Assembly (NCBI RefSeq): GCF_042678485.1
Contig: NZ_JBHTKR010000006.1
Coordinates: 62,001-126,000 of the forward strand
Direction of reading: 5' to 3'
Origin: Seohaeicola saemankumensis
Lineage (GTDB): Bacteria > Pseudomonadota > Alphaproteobacteria > Rhodobacterales > Rhodobacteraceae
DNA length: 64,000 bases
Below the pieces are notes generated by a model that worked only from the letters and a program-made list of their open reading frames with translations, had not been told where the DNA came from and did no database searches. Shown one piece after another: positions 8,197-16,666 of the stretch. The translations under genes were made by a program, and so were the position numbers. Position 1 is the stretch's first letter. Each line of letters opens with the position of its first letter.

Positions 8197-9890
8197 GCCT
8201 TGACGCCCGCCGCAGCCCGCAACCGCGTGATCGTGGTGCGCGAGGTGATCTGTTCGGGATCGGTCACAAGTTCCAGCACCGCAGGCCGCCCCGAGGCGCG
8301 GGCGCGTTCCAGCGCAGGCCCGAAATCGGCGGTCGCGGTCACGCGTTCGGCATGGCAGCCATAGCCTTCGGCCATGCGGACGAAGTCATGGGTCTTGAGG
8401 TCGGTGCCCGAGACACGCAGCGGATGATCACGTTCCTGATGCATGCGGATCGTGCCATACATGCCGTTGTTGAACAAAAGCACGATCGGCGTGGCGCCGT
8501 ATTGGGCGGCGACGGTCAGTTCCTGACCGCTCATCATGAAGCCGCCATCGCCCACCATCGCCAGCACCAGCCGCCCCGGATGGACCAGGCTGGCCGCCAC
8601 GGCGGCAGGCACCGAATAGCCCATCGAGCCGCAGGTCGATCCGATCTCGCGCCCCGGTCGGCCAAAGCGCAGAAAGCGCTGCGCCCAGCCGGTGTGATTG
8701 CCCGCATCCAGCGTGATGATCGTATCGGCGGGCAGGTCGTCGCGCAGATCGCAAAGCGCCTGCCCCATGTCCAGCGCCCAGCCGCCATCGGCGGGACGGG
8801 CGGTGTCGGCGATGTATTCGCCGCGCAGGGTGGCGCACCAGTCGCCCCATTTGTTCTGCCGCGCCAGATCAATGCCGCCCAGCGCCTGCGCCACCCTGTC
8901 CATATCGGCGGCGATCCCCAGGTCGGGGCCATAGACGCGCCCGATCTCGTCCGGGTCGGGATGCACATGGATCAGCCGCTGACGCGGCTCGGGCGGGGTG
9001 ATGTTGGTATAGCCCTTTGTCGTCATCTCGCCCAGGCGCGCGCCCAGCACCAGCACCACGTCAGCCTCGGCCAGACGCTTGTGCAGGGCGGCGGCGGTGG
9101 CGGTGCCGAATTCGCCCACATAGCTGTCCGAGCGGTTGTCGATCGCGTCCTGACGACGGAACGAGGTGGTGACCGGCAGGCGGTTGGTTTCGGCAAAGCG
9201 CCGGATCGCATCCGCCGCCGCATCGGTCCAGCCCGACCCGCCCAGCAGCAGCATCGGGCGTTCCGCCTGCGCGAGCAGCGCGGTGATCTGCGCCACCTGT
9301 CCCGGCGTGATGGCCGTGCGTGTCGGCGCATAGGCGCGCGCATCCGCGACGGTCACGGTCGTGGTCAGCATATCCTCGGGCAGGGCCAGAACCACCGGGC
9401 CCGGGCGGCCGGACGTGGCCACGCGGAAGGCGCGCGCCATGTATTCGGGCACCCGTTCGGGGCTGTCGATCTGGGCCACCCATTTCGCCAGCCCCCCGAA
9501 CATCTGGCGGTAATCCACCTCCTGAAAAGCCTCGCGATCCATCATGTCGCGCCCGACCTGGCCGATCAGCAGGATCATCGGGGTGCTGTCCTGCTGGGCG
9601 ATATGCACGCCGATGCAGGCATGGCAGGCGCCGGGGCCGCGCGTGACCATGGCGATGCCGGGCTTGCCGGTCAGCTTGCCATGGGCCTCTGCCATGTTGG
9701 CGGCCCCTGCTTCGTGGCGGGCATTGATCAGGGTGAAGCGGTCGGACACGTCATGCAGCGCATCCAGCACCTCAAGATAGCTTTCGCCCGGCACGCAGAA
9801 CGCGCGGTCGGCCCCATGCACCAGAAGCTGTTCCACCAGAACCTTGCCCGCAGTGCGGGGCGTGGGTGTGGGTGTGATCGCCTGTGTCAT
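8193..9890 (-). CDS. Thiamine-diphosphate-dependent enzyme (acetolactate synthase/carboligase family)
   Basis: A 565-aa three-domain ThDP enzyme. The Pyr domain has the cofactor-activating Glu60 (NARHEAG), followed by a central Rossmann-like domain and the PP domain with the metal/diphosphate motif GDGGFMMSGQEL through LLFNN (about residues 445–475). The family includes acetolactate synthase, glyoxylate carboligase, oxalyl-CoA decarboxylase and benzaldehyde lyase; an acidic Glu60 argues against glyoxylate carboligase, which has Val there. Start ATG 9890. It is the first gene of the operon, and a candidate GntR operator lies 53 bp upstream. It probably decarboxylates a 2-oxoacid or ligates two C2/C3 units. 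Confidence 0.9.
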   Translation of the reverse strand: MTQAITPTPTPRTAGKVLVEQLLVHGADRAFCVPGESYLEVLDALHDVSDRFTLINARHEAGAANMAEAHGKLTGKPGIAMVTRGPGACHACIGVHIAQQDSTPMILLIGQVGRDMMDREAFQEVDYRQMFGGLAKWVAQIDSPERVPEYMARAFRVATSGRPGPVVLALPEDMLTTTVTVADARAYAPTRTAITPGQVAQITALLAQAERPMLLLGGSGWTDAAADAIRRFAETNRLPVTTSFRRQDAIDNRSDSYVGEFGTATAAALHKRLAEADVVLVLGARLGEMTTKGYTNITPPEPRQRLIHVHPDPDEIGRVYGPDLGIAADMDRVAQALGGIDLARQNKWGDWCATLRGEYIADTARPADGGWALDMGQALCDLRDDLPADTIITLDAGNHTGWAQRFLRFGRPGREIGSTCGSMGYSVPAAVAASLVHPGRLVLAMVGDGGFMMSGQELTVAAQYGATPIVLLFNNGMYGTIRMHQERDHPLRVSGTDLKTHDFVRMAEGYGCHAERVTATADFGPALERARASGRPAVLELVTDPEQITSRTTITRLRAAAGVKA

Positions 9891-9942
9891 GCTCGTGCCG
9901 CTCCTCAAGTGGTTTGTTCCTGTCTCGCCCGATGGCGCCGGG

Positions 9943-9962
9943 TTGTCAATAATGTTTACAAC
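9943..9962. promoter_or_regulatory. Candidate GntR/FCD operator, copy 1
   Basis: The sequence TTGTCAATAATGTTTACAAC is an imperfect dyad (TTGT…AA…TT…ACAA). It lies between the divergent ThDP operon and the GntR gene. 17 of 20 bases match a second copy at 19709–19728 upstream of the TAXI/TRAP operon. Read on the minus strand it contains TTGACA, so bound protein could cover a -35 element of the leftward operon. Confidence 0.65.
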
Positions 9963-10059
9963 ATGGGGCGGGTTGTGCATGCTGCACCTCGGAAAGAGGA
10001 GACCGCGCCGCAATGCCCCTGTTTGTTCCAGTTGTGACAGCCTGTCCCGGTGTACGCCC

Positions 10060-10800
10060 ATGACGCCGCCGGGCAGATCCGAAGATCCGCTGCTGAATGC
10101 CACGATCCGCAAACGCGAGACGCTGGCCGATCAGATCTATGGCCGCATCCTTGAGCTGATCGCTTCGGGGCAGTTGGCCGAAGGCGACAAGCTGCCCTCC
10201 GAGCATCAGATCAGCGAACGCTTCGAGGTGTCGCGCCCCGTGGTCCGCGAGGCGCTGGCCCGTTTGCGCGACGACGGGATCGTGTCGGCCCAGCACGGTG
10301 TGGGCAGTTTCGTGCGCCGCCGCCCGCCACAGGGCCTGATCGAACACGCCCGCGCCGATGACGTCGCGGGGTTGATGCGCTGCATGGAGGCGCGCCTGTC
10401 GCTGGAGGCCGCCGCCGCCCGCCATGCGGCCCTGCGCGCCACCCCGCGCGACCTTGACCGGATCGAAGCGGCGCTGGATCACATGGAGCGTACGATGCGG
10501 GCGCGCAAGCCCGTGCGCGAGGCCGACTTCGATTTCCACATGGCCGTGGCCGAGGCCAGCGGCAACGAGATTTTCTGCGATATGCTGAACGCGACGCGCG
10601 GTCTGATGCTGCAGGCCATCGGGGTGGCGCAGCAATTGACCAGTGCAGGCAGCGAGGCGCGGATCGAGGCGGTTCTGGATGAACATCGCCAGATCCTCGA
10701 GGCGATCCGCAGCCGCGATGCCGAAGGCGCGGCGCTGCTGATGAGCTATCATCTGGTGCAGGCCCGCCGCCGCGTCACCGATCAGGAACGGCGGGCATGA
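10060..10800 (+). CDS. GntR family transcriptional regulator (FadR subfamily, FCD domain)
   Basis: A 246-aa regulator. The N-terminal winged helix (about residues 20–85) shows the GntR core LPSEHQISERFEVSRPVVREAL and the wing HGVGSFV. The C-terminal FCD helical domain has the conserved Asp/His metal and ligand-binding pattern (DFDFHMAVAEASGN; DEHRQILEAI). FadR-type proteins usually repress neighbouring catabolic genes until an acidic metabolite binds. The gene diverges from the ThDP operon, and the intergenic dyad at 9943–9962 is a likely binding site. A second near-identical dyad implies it also controls the TRAP transporter at 16.7–19.6 kb. Confidence 0.92.
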   Translation: MTPPGRSEDPLLNATIRKRETLADQIYGRILELIASGQLAEGDKLPSEHQISERFEVSRPVVREALARLRDDGIVSAQHGVGSFVRRRPPQGLIEHARADDVAGLMRCMEARLSLEAAAARHAALRATPRDLDRIEAALDHMERTMRARKPVREADFDFHMAVAEASGNEIFCDMLNATRGLMLQAIGVAQQLTSAGSEARIEAVLDEHRQILEAIRSRDAEGAALLMSYHLVQARRRVTDQERRA

Positions 10801-10835
10801 GGACGGCGGGCCTGAGGATGGCGGACCTGACGTGT

Positions 10836-11594
10836 TCAGGTCTTCATGCTGGCGATAATGGCATCCATCTGGCGCGCCAGAAGCCAGCTGTCGCCCGCCA
10901 CGGCAACGAAATCGAAGCCACGCGCCACATATCCCCGCGCCAGATCGGTGCCGAACCCCAGGATGCCGATGGGCTTGCCCGCCTTTGCGGCCATGTCGCG
11001 GGCCTGGTCGATCAGGGCCTGCGCCTCCGGGTGCTGCGCGCCGCCAAGATGGCCCATCGCGGCCGAAAGATCGGCAGGTCCGACAAAGATCGCATCCACC
11101 CCCGGCACGGCCGCGATCTGCGGAATGGCCGCCACGGCCTGCGGGGTTTCGACCTGCACGATCACGCACAGATCATCGACATGGCCGGTCAGGTAATCGG
11201 GATTGCGTCCGTAATTATTGGCCCGCGTCGTCATCGACAACCCGCGCATGCCATGCGGCGGATAGCGCGTGTAGCTGACCACGCGCGCCGCATCCGCGGC
11301 GCTGTCGATCATCGGGAACATCAGGCTGCGCGCCCCCAGATCCAGCAACCGCTTGACCATCACGGGTTCGGCACTGGGCACGCGCACCACGGGTTCCACC
11401 GGCCCCGCCATGGCCGCGCGCAGGTGATGCACCACGGAGTCAAGCCCGGTGGCCGAATGTTCCATGTCGATCAGCAGCCAGTCCGCGCCGCTGCCTGCGG
11501 CGATCTCGGTCGCGGCGGGGGCGTCCAGCGACAGCCATATCCCCGCCATGGGCCGTTTTTCGGCCAGCCCTGTTTTCAGACGATTGCGCGACAT
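10836..11594 (-). CDS. HpcH/HpaI aldolase family (2-keto-3-deoxy acid aldolase)
   Basis: A 252-aa class II (metal-dependent) pyruvate aldolase. Visible family marks are DMEHS (metal Glu), the RVPS strand, the QVET motif with the second metal Glu, and GPADLSAAMG. Relatives (YfaU, GarL, HpaI) cleave 2-keto-3-deoxy sugar acids or hydroxy-oxo-diacids to pyruvate plus an aldehyde. It is convergent with the GntR gene and divergent (81 bp) from the sugar-acid dehydratase operon, so its substrate is probably the 2-keto-3-deoxy acid made by the dehydratase at 11676. That gives an aldolase branch alongside the dehydratase/dehydrogenase branch. Confidence 0.9.
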   Translation of the reverse strand: MSRNRLKTGLAEKRPMAGIWLSLDAPAATEIAAGSGADWLLIDMEHSATGLDSVVHHLRAAMAGPVEPVVRVPSAEPVMVKRLLDLGARSLMFPMIDSAADAARVVSYTRYPPHGMRGLSMTTRANNYGRNPDYLTGHVDDLCVIVQVETPQAVAAIPQIAAVPGVDAIFVGPADLSAAMGHLGGAQHPEAQALIDQARDMAAKAGKPIGILGFGTDLARGYVARGFDFVAVAGDSWLLARQMDAIIASMKT

Positions 11595-11675
11595 GGAACC
11601 TCCCGTTTCCCGACCTCTTGACCTGAACGCTATAGCCGGAATTCCCCCAGCCCCCAAGTCCCGAAGGATCGCCCG

Positions 11676-13406
11676 ATGACCAAGACCCCCGACACGCTGC
11701 GTTCCGCGCGCTGGTTCGCGCCCGACGACCTGCGCAGCTTCGGCCACCGCTCGCGCATGATGCAGCTTGGCTATGCCGAGGAGGATTTCATGGGCAAGCC
11801 GATCATCGGCGTGCTGAACACCTGGTCCGAGATCAATTCCTGCCACGGCCACTTTCCCGAACGCGCCAAGGAGGTGAAGCGCGGTGTGTTGCAGGCGGGC
11901 GGCTTTCCGGTGGAAATGCCGGTTTTGTCGGTCGATGAACAGTTCACCAAGCCCACCTCGATGATCTATCGCAACATGCTGGCGATGGAGACCGAGGAGG
12001 TGATCCGCTCGCATCCCTTCGACGGTGTCGTGCTGATGGGGGGCTGCGACAAGACCACGCCCGCGCTGATCATGGGGGCGCTGTCTGCGGGTGTGCCCTT
12101 CATCTACATGCCGGCGGGGCCGATGCTGCGCGGCAATTACGCGGGCCGCGTGCTGGGATCGGGATCGGACGCCTGGAAATACTGGGACGAGCGGCGTGCG
12201 GGCAATATCTCGGACGCGGAATGGCGCGGCGTGCAGGGCGGGATCGCGCGCAGCCACGGGGTCTGCATGACGATGGGGACCGCCAGCACGATGACGGCGA
12301 TCGCGGATTCGCTGGGCCTGACGCTGCCGGGCGCCTCGTCCATCCCCGCCGTTGACAGCAACCACAGCCGCATGGCCAGCGGCAGCGGGCGGCGCATCGT
12401 CGACATGGTCTGGGAGGATCTGACCCCCGACCGCATCGTGACCCCTGCCGCGGTACGCAATGCCGCGATTGTCGCAATGGCGACGGGCTGTTCGACCAAT
12501 GCGGTGGTGCATCTGATCGCGATGGCGCGGCGCGCGGGTGTGGACCTGACGCTGGACGATCTGGACGCGCTGGGGCGCACCACGCCGTTGCTGGCCAATA
12601 TCCGCCCCTCGGGCAGCGATTACCTGATGGAGGATTTCTATTACGCGGGCGGCCTGCTGGCGATGATGAAGCAGATCGCCGACCGGCTGGACCTGTCCTG
12701 CATCACCGCGGCGGGCACCACGGTTGGTGAAAACATCGCCGATGCCCAGGTCTACAACGATGACGTGATCCGCCCGCTGTCAAACCCGGTCTATGCCGAA
12801 GGGTCCCTGGCGGTGCTGCGCGGCAACCTGTGCCCGGATGGCGCGGTGATCAAGCCCGCCGCCTGCGATCCGCGCTTTCATACCCATGAAGGCCCCGCGC
12901 TGGTCTTCGACAGCTACGTGCAGATGAAAAAGGCTGTGGATGATGAAAACCTTGATGTGACGCCCGATCACGTGATGGTGCTGCGAAATGCGGGGCCGCT
13001 TGGTGGCCCCGGTTTCCCCGAATGGGGGATGCTGCCCATTCCCAAGGCGCTGATCAGGCAGGGGCATCGCGACATGCTGCGGATCTCGGATGCGCGGATG
13101 TCGGGCACATCCTATGGCGCCTGCGTGCTGCATGTCGCGCCCGAGGCGTTCATCGGCGGACCGCTGGCCTTGCTGAAGACCGGCGATACCGTGCGGCTGG
13201 ACCTGGCCGCGCGGCGGCTGGACATGCTGGTGTCCGAGGCCGAGCTGGAGGCGCGGCGCGCCGCATGGACCCCGCCCGCGCCACGCTATCAGCGCGGCTG
13301 GGGCTACATGTTCTCGAAACACGTGGGGCAGGCCGATACGGGATGCGATTTCGATTACCTGACGCGCGCGCACGGGCCTGCCGCGGGCGAGCCTGACATT
13401 TTCTGA
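11676..13406 (+). CDS. IlvD/Edd family sugar-acid dehydratase (L-arabinonate dehydratase-like)
   Basis: A 576-aa Fe-S dehydratase. Cluster cysteines are seen in GGCDKTTPA (Cys124) and SHGVCMTMGTAST. The C-terminal swivelling domain has the SDARMSGTSYG catalytic-Ser motif. The family dehydrates 2,3-dihydroxy acids; the YNDDVIRPL and FHTHEGPA stretches and the operon partners point to the pentonate branch (L-arabinonate or D-xylonate to 2-keto-3-deoxypentonate) rather than to IlvD. It is the first gene of a four-gene rightward operon with short gaps. No sugar dehydrogenase or lactonase is nearby, so the sugar acid itself may be the transported substrate. Confidence 0.88.
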   Translation: MTKTPDTLRSARWFAPDDLRSFGHRSRMMQLGYAEEDFMGKPIIGVLNTWSEINSCHGHFPERAKEVKRGVLQAGGFPVEMPVLSVDEQFTKPTSMIYRNMLAMETEEVIRSHPFDGVVLMGGCDKTTPALIMGALSAGVPFIYMPAGPMLRGNYAGRVLGSGSDAWKYWDERRAGNISDAEWRGVQGGIARSHGVCMTMGTASTMTAIADSLGLTLPGASSIPAVDSNHSRMASGSGRRIVDMVWEDLTPDRIVTPAAVRNAAIVAMATGCSTNAVVHLIAMARRAGVDLTLDDLDALGRTTPLLANIRPSGSDYLMEDFYYAGGLLAMMKQIADRLDLSCITAAGTTVGENIADAQVYNDDVIRPLSNPVYAEGSLAVLRGNLCPDGAVIKPAACDPRFHTHEGPALVFDSYVQMKKAVDDENLDVTPDHVMVLRNAGPLGGPGFPEWGMLPIPKALIRQGHRDMLRISDARMSGTSYGACVLHVAPEAFIGGPLALLKTGDTVRLDLAARRLDMLVSEAELEARRAAWTPPAPRYQRGWGYMFSKHVGQADTGCDFDYLTRAHGPAAGEPDIF

Positions 13407-13419
13407 AAGGGGCAGGGAC

Positions 13420-14328
13420 ATGAGCGACAAGACCAAGGCGCTGGAGGCAGCGCTGACCGGGATTTCCGGCATCCTGGTAACGCCCTATGACGCCGAGGGC
13501 GAGATCGCGCCGGAGCGGCTGGCCCCCATCATCGACCATGCGCTGGGGGCGGGGATGCATATCCCGGTGGTCAACGGCAATACGGGCGAGTTCTATGCCC
13601 TGACCACGGATGAGGCTTGCACGATGGCGGCCGCCGTCGTGGACATCGTCGGTGATCGCGCGCCGGTGCTGGCCGGGGTGGGGCGCGGAATCCGCGATGC
13701 CTGTCGGCTGGCGCGGGCCTCTGCCCAGGCGGGGGCGGCGGGGCTGATGGTGCATCAGCCGCCCGATCCTTTCGTCTCGCCGCGTGGCATCGTGGATTAC
13801 CTGGCAGCGATCAATGACGCATCGGGCGGCTTGCCGATGATGCTCTATCTGCGCAACGACGCCATCGGCACCGCGGCCATCGCGGCGCTGTGTGCCGTGC
13901 CCGGTGTGCGCGGCGTCAAATGGGCCACGCCCAATCCGATGCGTCTGGCCGAGGCGAAAGCGGCCTGTGACCCCGGCATCGTCTGGGTCGGTGGCCTGGC
14001 CGAGATCTGGGCGCCCGCCCTTTATGCCGTGGGCGCGCGGGGCTTCACCTCGGGGTTGATCAATGTCTGGCCCGAACGGTCGATGGCCATTCACGCAGCG
14101 CTGGAATTGGGGAATTACACCCTTGCCAACAGGTTGATCGCGGGCATGAGGACATTCGAGGATATTCGCGCCGCCGAAATGAACGGCACCAATGTGACCG
14201 GCGTGAAGGCCGCGCTGATGGCCATGGGGCAGGATTGCGGGCCGACGCGGCCGCCCTCGGCCTGGCCACTGACCGCTGCACAAACCGCGCAACTGGACCG
14301 GTTCATGCGCGAAAACAACCTGACCTGA
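13420..14328 (+). CDS. DHDPS/NAL family: 2-keto-3-deoxy-pentonate dehydratase candidate
   Basis: A 302-aa (beta/alpha)8 Schiff-base enzyme. The catalytic lysine is Lys167 (GVKWATPN) and the conserved tyrosine is Tyr143 (MLYLRN); the GNTGEF substrate-loop motif is present. Placed 13 bp after the IlvD-like gene and 12 bp before a 2-oxoglutarate-semialdehyde dehydrogenase. The most economical role is dehydration of L-2-keto-3-deoxyarabinonate (or 5-keto-4-deoxyglucarate) to 2-oxoglutarate semialdehyde, as in the Azospirillum L-arabinose route. A role as aldolase cannot be excluded from sequence. Confidence 0.87.
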   Translation: MSDKTKALEAALTGISGILVTPYDAEGEIAPERLAPIIDHALGAGMHIPVVNGNTGEFYALTTDEACTMAAAVVDIVGDRAPVLAGVGRGIRDACRLARASAQAGAAGLMVHQPPDPFVSPRGIVDYLAAINDASGGLPMMLYLRNDAIGTAAIAALCAVPGVRGVKWATPNPMRLAEAKAACDPGIVWVGGLAEIWAPALYAVGARGFTSGLINVWPERSMAIHAALELGNYTLANRLIAGMRTFEDIRAAEMNGTNVTGVKAALMAMGQDCGPTRPPSAWPLTAAQTAQLDRFMRENNLT

Positions 14329-14340
14329 AGGACAAGACCG

Positions 14341-15861
14341 ATGACATTCACCCCTCACGGACGCCATCTGATTGCCGGTGACTGGATCACCAGCGACGCC
14401 AGCTTCCGCTCGGACCCAAGCCAGGGCCCGGCGCATGACTTCGGCGCGGCGACACCCGAACTGGTCGACCGCGCCTGCCAGGCCGCCGAAGAGGCGTTCT
14501 GGACCTATGGCCAGACCAGCCGCGCGGATCGCGCGGCCTTTCTGCGCGCCATCGCCGACGAGATCGAGGTCCGCGCGGCGTCCATCACCGATATCGCGAC
14601 CCAGGAAAGCGGGCTGCCGCAGGCCCGGATCGAGGGCGAGCGCGGCCGCACCACGGGGCAGTTGCGCCTGTTCGCGGATCACATCCAGAAGGCGGATCAC
14701 CTGGATATCCGCATCGATCCCGCGCTGCCCGATCGCCAGCCCCTGCCGCGCCCCGACATTCGCATGATCCAGCGCCCGCTGGGGCCTGTGGCGGTGTTCG
14801 GCGCGTCGAACTTTCCCTTGGCCTTCTCGACGGCAGGGGGGGATACCGCCTCGGCCCTGGCGGCGGGCTGTCCGGTGGTGCTGCGCGGCCATCAGGCCCA
14901 TCCCGGTACGGCCGAAATCGTGACCGAGGCGATCCATGCCGCGATCGGGCGCTGTGGAATGCCCGCAGGCGTGTTTGCCTTGTTGCAAGGGGGCGGCAAT
15001 GCGGTGGGGCAGGCGCTTGTGACCCATCCCCTGATCCGCGCCGTGGGCTTTACCGGCAGCCTGCGCGGGGGCAGGGCCCTGTTCGACCTTTGCGCCGCGC
15101 GGCCCGAACCGATCCCGTTTTTCGGCGAATTGGGCAGCATCAACCCGATGTTCCTGCTGCCGGCGGCCATGGCCGCGCGGGCAGAGGGGATCGCCCAGGG
15201 ATGGGCCGCCAGCCTGACCATGGGCGCAGGGCAGTTCTGCACCAACCCCGGCGTGGTCATCGCGATTGCGGGGCCGGATGCCGACCGTTTCGCGGAAACC
15301 GCCCGCGCGGCCTTGGCGCAGGTGGCGGCACAGACCATGCTGACCGACGGGATCGCCGACGCCTATCGCGCAGGCAGTGCTGCGGCCTCGGCCGCACCCG
15401 GCGCGCAGACATTGGCGGCTGGTGCCGCCGCAGGGCGCGCGGCGCTGCCTGTCCTGCTGCGGGTAAGCGGCGATGACTGGCAGGCCGATCCCGCCTTGCA
15501 TCACGAGGTGTTCGGCCCGCTGGGTATCGTGATCACCGTCCGTGATGCCGCGCAGATGATGGCGATTGCCCGTGACCTAGAGGGGCAACTGACCTGCACG
15601 CTGCACATGGATGCGGGCGATACAGACCTTGCCCGCCAGCTGATGCCGGTGCTGGAACGCAAGGCGGGCCGGTTGCTGGCCAATGGTTATCCAACGGGGG
15701 TCGAGGTTTGCGATGCGATGGTGCATGGCGGACCCTATCCGGCCAGCACGAATTTCGGCGCGACCAGCGTGGGCACGATGGCGATCCGCCGCTTCCTGCG
15801 CCCGGTGGCCTATCAGAACATGCCGGGCGCATTGCTGCCCGCCGAACTTCAGAAAGGATGA
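14341..15861 (+). CDS. 2-oxoglutarate semialdehyde dehydrogenase (NADP-type aldehyde dehydrogenase)
   Basis: A 506-aa aldehyde dehydrogenase with catalytic Cys300 (GQFCTNPG) and Glu263 (FFGELGSINP). The FFGELGSINP box and the missing N-terminal extension are typical of the KGSADH group that oxidises 2-oxoglutarate semialdehyde to 2-oxoglutarate. One oddity: the cofactor-ribose segment reads VLRGHQAHPGT, where relatives usually have VKAHPAHPGT, so Lys is replaced by Arg near the cofactor site. It completes a pentonate-to-2-oxoglutarate route with the two upstream genes. Confidence 0.92.
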   Translation: MTFTPHGRHLIAGDWITSDASFRSDPSQGPAHDFGAATPELVDRACQAAEEAFWTYGQTSRADRAAFLRAIADEIEVRAASITDIATQESGLPQARIEGERGRTTGQLRLFADHIQKADHLDIRIDPALPDRQPLPRPDIRMIQRPLGPVAVFGASNFPLAFSTAGGDTASALAAGCPVVLRGHQAHPGTAEIVTEAIHAAIGRCGMPAGVFALLQGGGNAVGQALVTHPLIRAVGFTGSLRGGRALFDLCAARPEPIPFFGELGSINPMFLLPAAMAARAEGIAQGWAASLTMGAGQFCTNPGVVIAIAGPDADRFAETARAALAQVAAQTMLTDGIADAYRAGSAAASAAPGAQTLAAGAAAGRAALPVLLRVSGDDWQADPALHHEVFGPLGIVITVRDAAQMMAIARDLEGQLTCTLHMDAGDTDLARQLMPVLERKAGRLLANGYPTGVEVCDAMVHGGPYPASTNFGATSVGTMAIRRFLRPVAYQNMPGALLPAELQKG

Positions 15862-15866
15862 ACGCG

Positions 15867-16577
15867 ATGGATGAAACCCTGCATGAGATGCTGATGGGTG
15901 TCTCGGTCGCCACCCTGGCGACGGTGCTTTACAAGCGCGGCTTGCGCGGCCAGGTGATCCAGGGCGTGCATCCCGTGGCGCCCAAGGGGCGCAACATGGT
16001 AGGGCCTGCCGTGACCCTGCGCTATATCCCCGCGCGCGAGGATCGCAACGGGATCGCGGTCTTCCGAAATCCCGATCATCCGCAGCGCGTGGCCGTCGAT
16101 ACCTGCCCCGCGGGCGCCGTTCTGGTGATGGACAGCCGAAAGGACCCGCGCGCGGCCTCGGCGGGGGATATCCTTGTCACCCGGCTGATGATGCGCGGTG
16201 CGGCGGGTGTGGTGACCGATGGCGGTTTCCGCGACGCGCATGAGATCGCGGGGCTGGACATTCCCGCCTATCACGCACGCCCCTCCAGCCCCACCAACCT
16301 GACCCTGCACGAGGCGCTGGACCTGAACGTGCCGATCGGTTGCGGCGATGCGCCTGTCTTTCCCGGTGACATCATCGTGGGCGATGCGGATTGCGTGATC
16401 GTGATCCCGCAAGACATCGCGGCCGATGTCGCGGCCGAAGCGGCCGAAATGACGGTCTATGAGGATTTCGTGGTCGAACAGGTCAAGGCGGGTGCGTCGA
16501 TCATCGGGCTTTATCCGGGCACAAGGCCCGAACATGCCGAAGCCTTTGCGGCATGGCGCAAGGACAAGGGCCGCTGA
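15867..16577 (+). CDS. RraA family protein (HMG aldolase/oxaloacetate decarboxylase-like)
   Basis: A 236-aa protein of the RraA/MenG fold. The catalytic core TDGGFRD (around residue 115) carries the Arg and Asp used for divalent metal and pyruvate-type substrates, as in 4-hydroxy-4-methyl-2-oxoglutarate aldolase and oxaloacetate decarboxylase, so an enzymatic rather than RNase E-inhibitor role is likely. Two in-frame ATGs exist. 15858 overlaps the previous stop by 4 bp, but the AAAGGA site abuts it; 15867 has the same site about 8 nt upstream and is preferred. Last gene of the operon. Confidence 0.85.
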   Translation: MDETLHEMLMGVSVATLATVLYKRGLRGQVIQGVHPVAPKGRNMVGPAVTLRYIPAREDRNGIAVFRNPDHPQRVAVDTCPAGAVLVMDSRKDPRAASAGDILVTRLMMRGAAGVVTDGGFRDAHEIAGLDIPAYHARPSSPTNLTLHEALDLNVPIGCGDAPVFPGDIIVGDADCVIVIPQDIAADVAAEAAEMTVYEDFVVEQVKAGASIIGLYPGTRPEHAEAFAAWRKDKGR

Positions 16578-16605
16578 GGGCGTTTCAGACCACAGTCTGA
16601 AGGAC

Positions 16606-16642
16606 GACAAAAGCCGGAGGGTCAGACCCTCCGGCTTTTGTC
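16606..16642. terminator. Bidirectional terminator between RraA-like gene and TRAP permease
   Basis: An 18-bp perfect inverted repeat (GACAAAAGCCGGAGGGTC and its complement) with almost no spacer gives a GC-rich stem flanked by A and T runs on both strands. It suits termination of both convergent operons. A smaller hairpin (TTCAGAC/GTCTGAA) precedes it at about 16583. Confidence 0.9.
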
Positions 16643-16666
16643 GGTCTTGACGGTGATCCTGCCTGT

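Noticed and set aside
8352..10037. 561-aa ORF on the plus strand antisense to the ThDP gene
   Set aside because: Typical GC-rich shadow: composition rich in His/Arg/Gly/Gln with no family features, while the minus strand encodes a complete ThDP enzyme.
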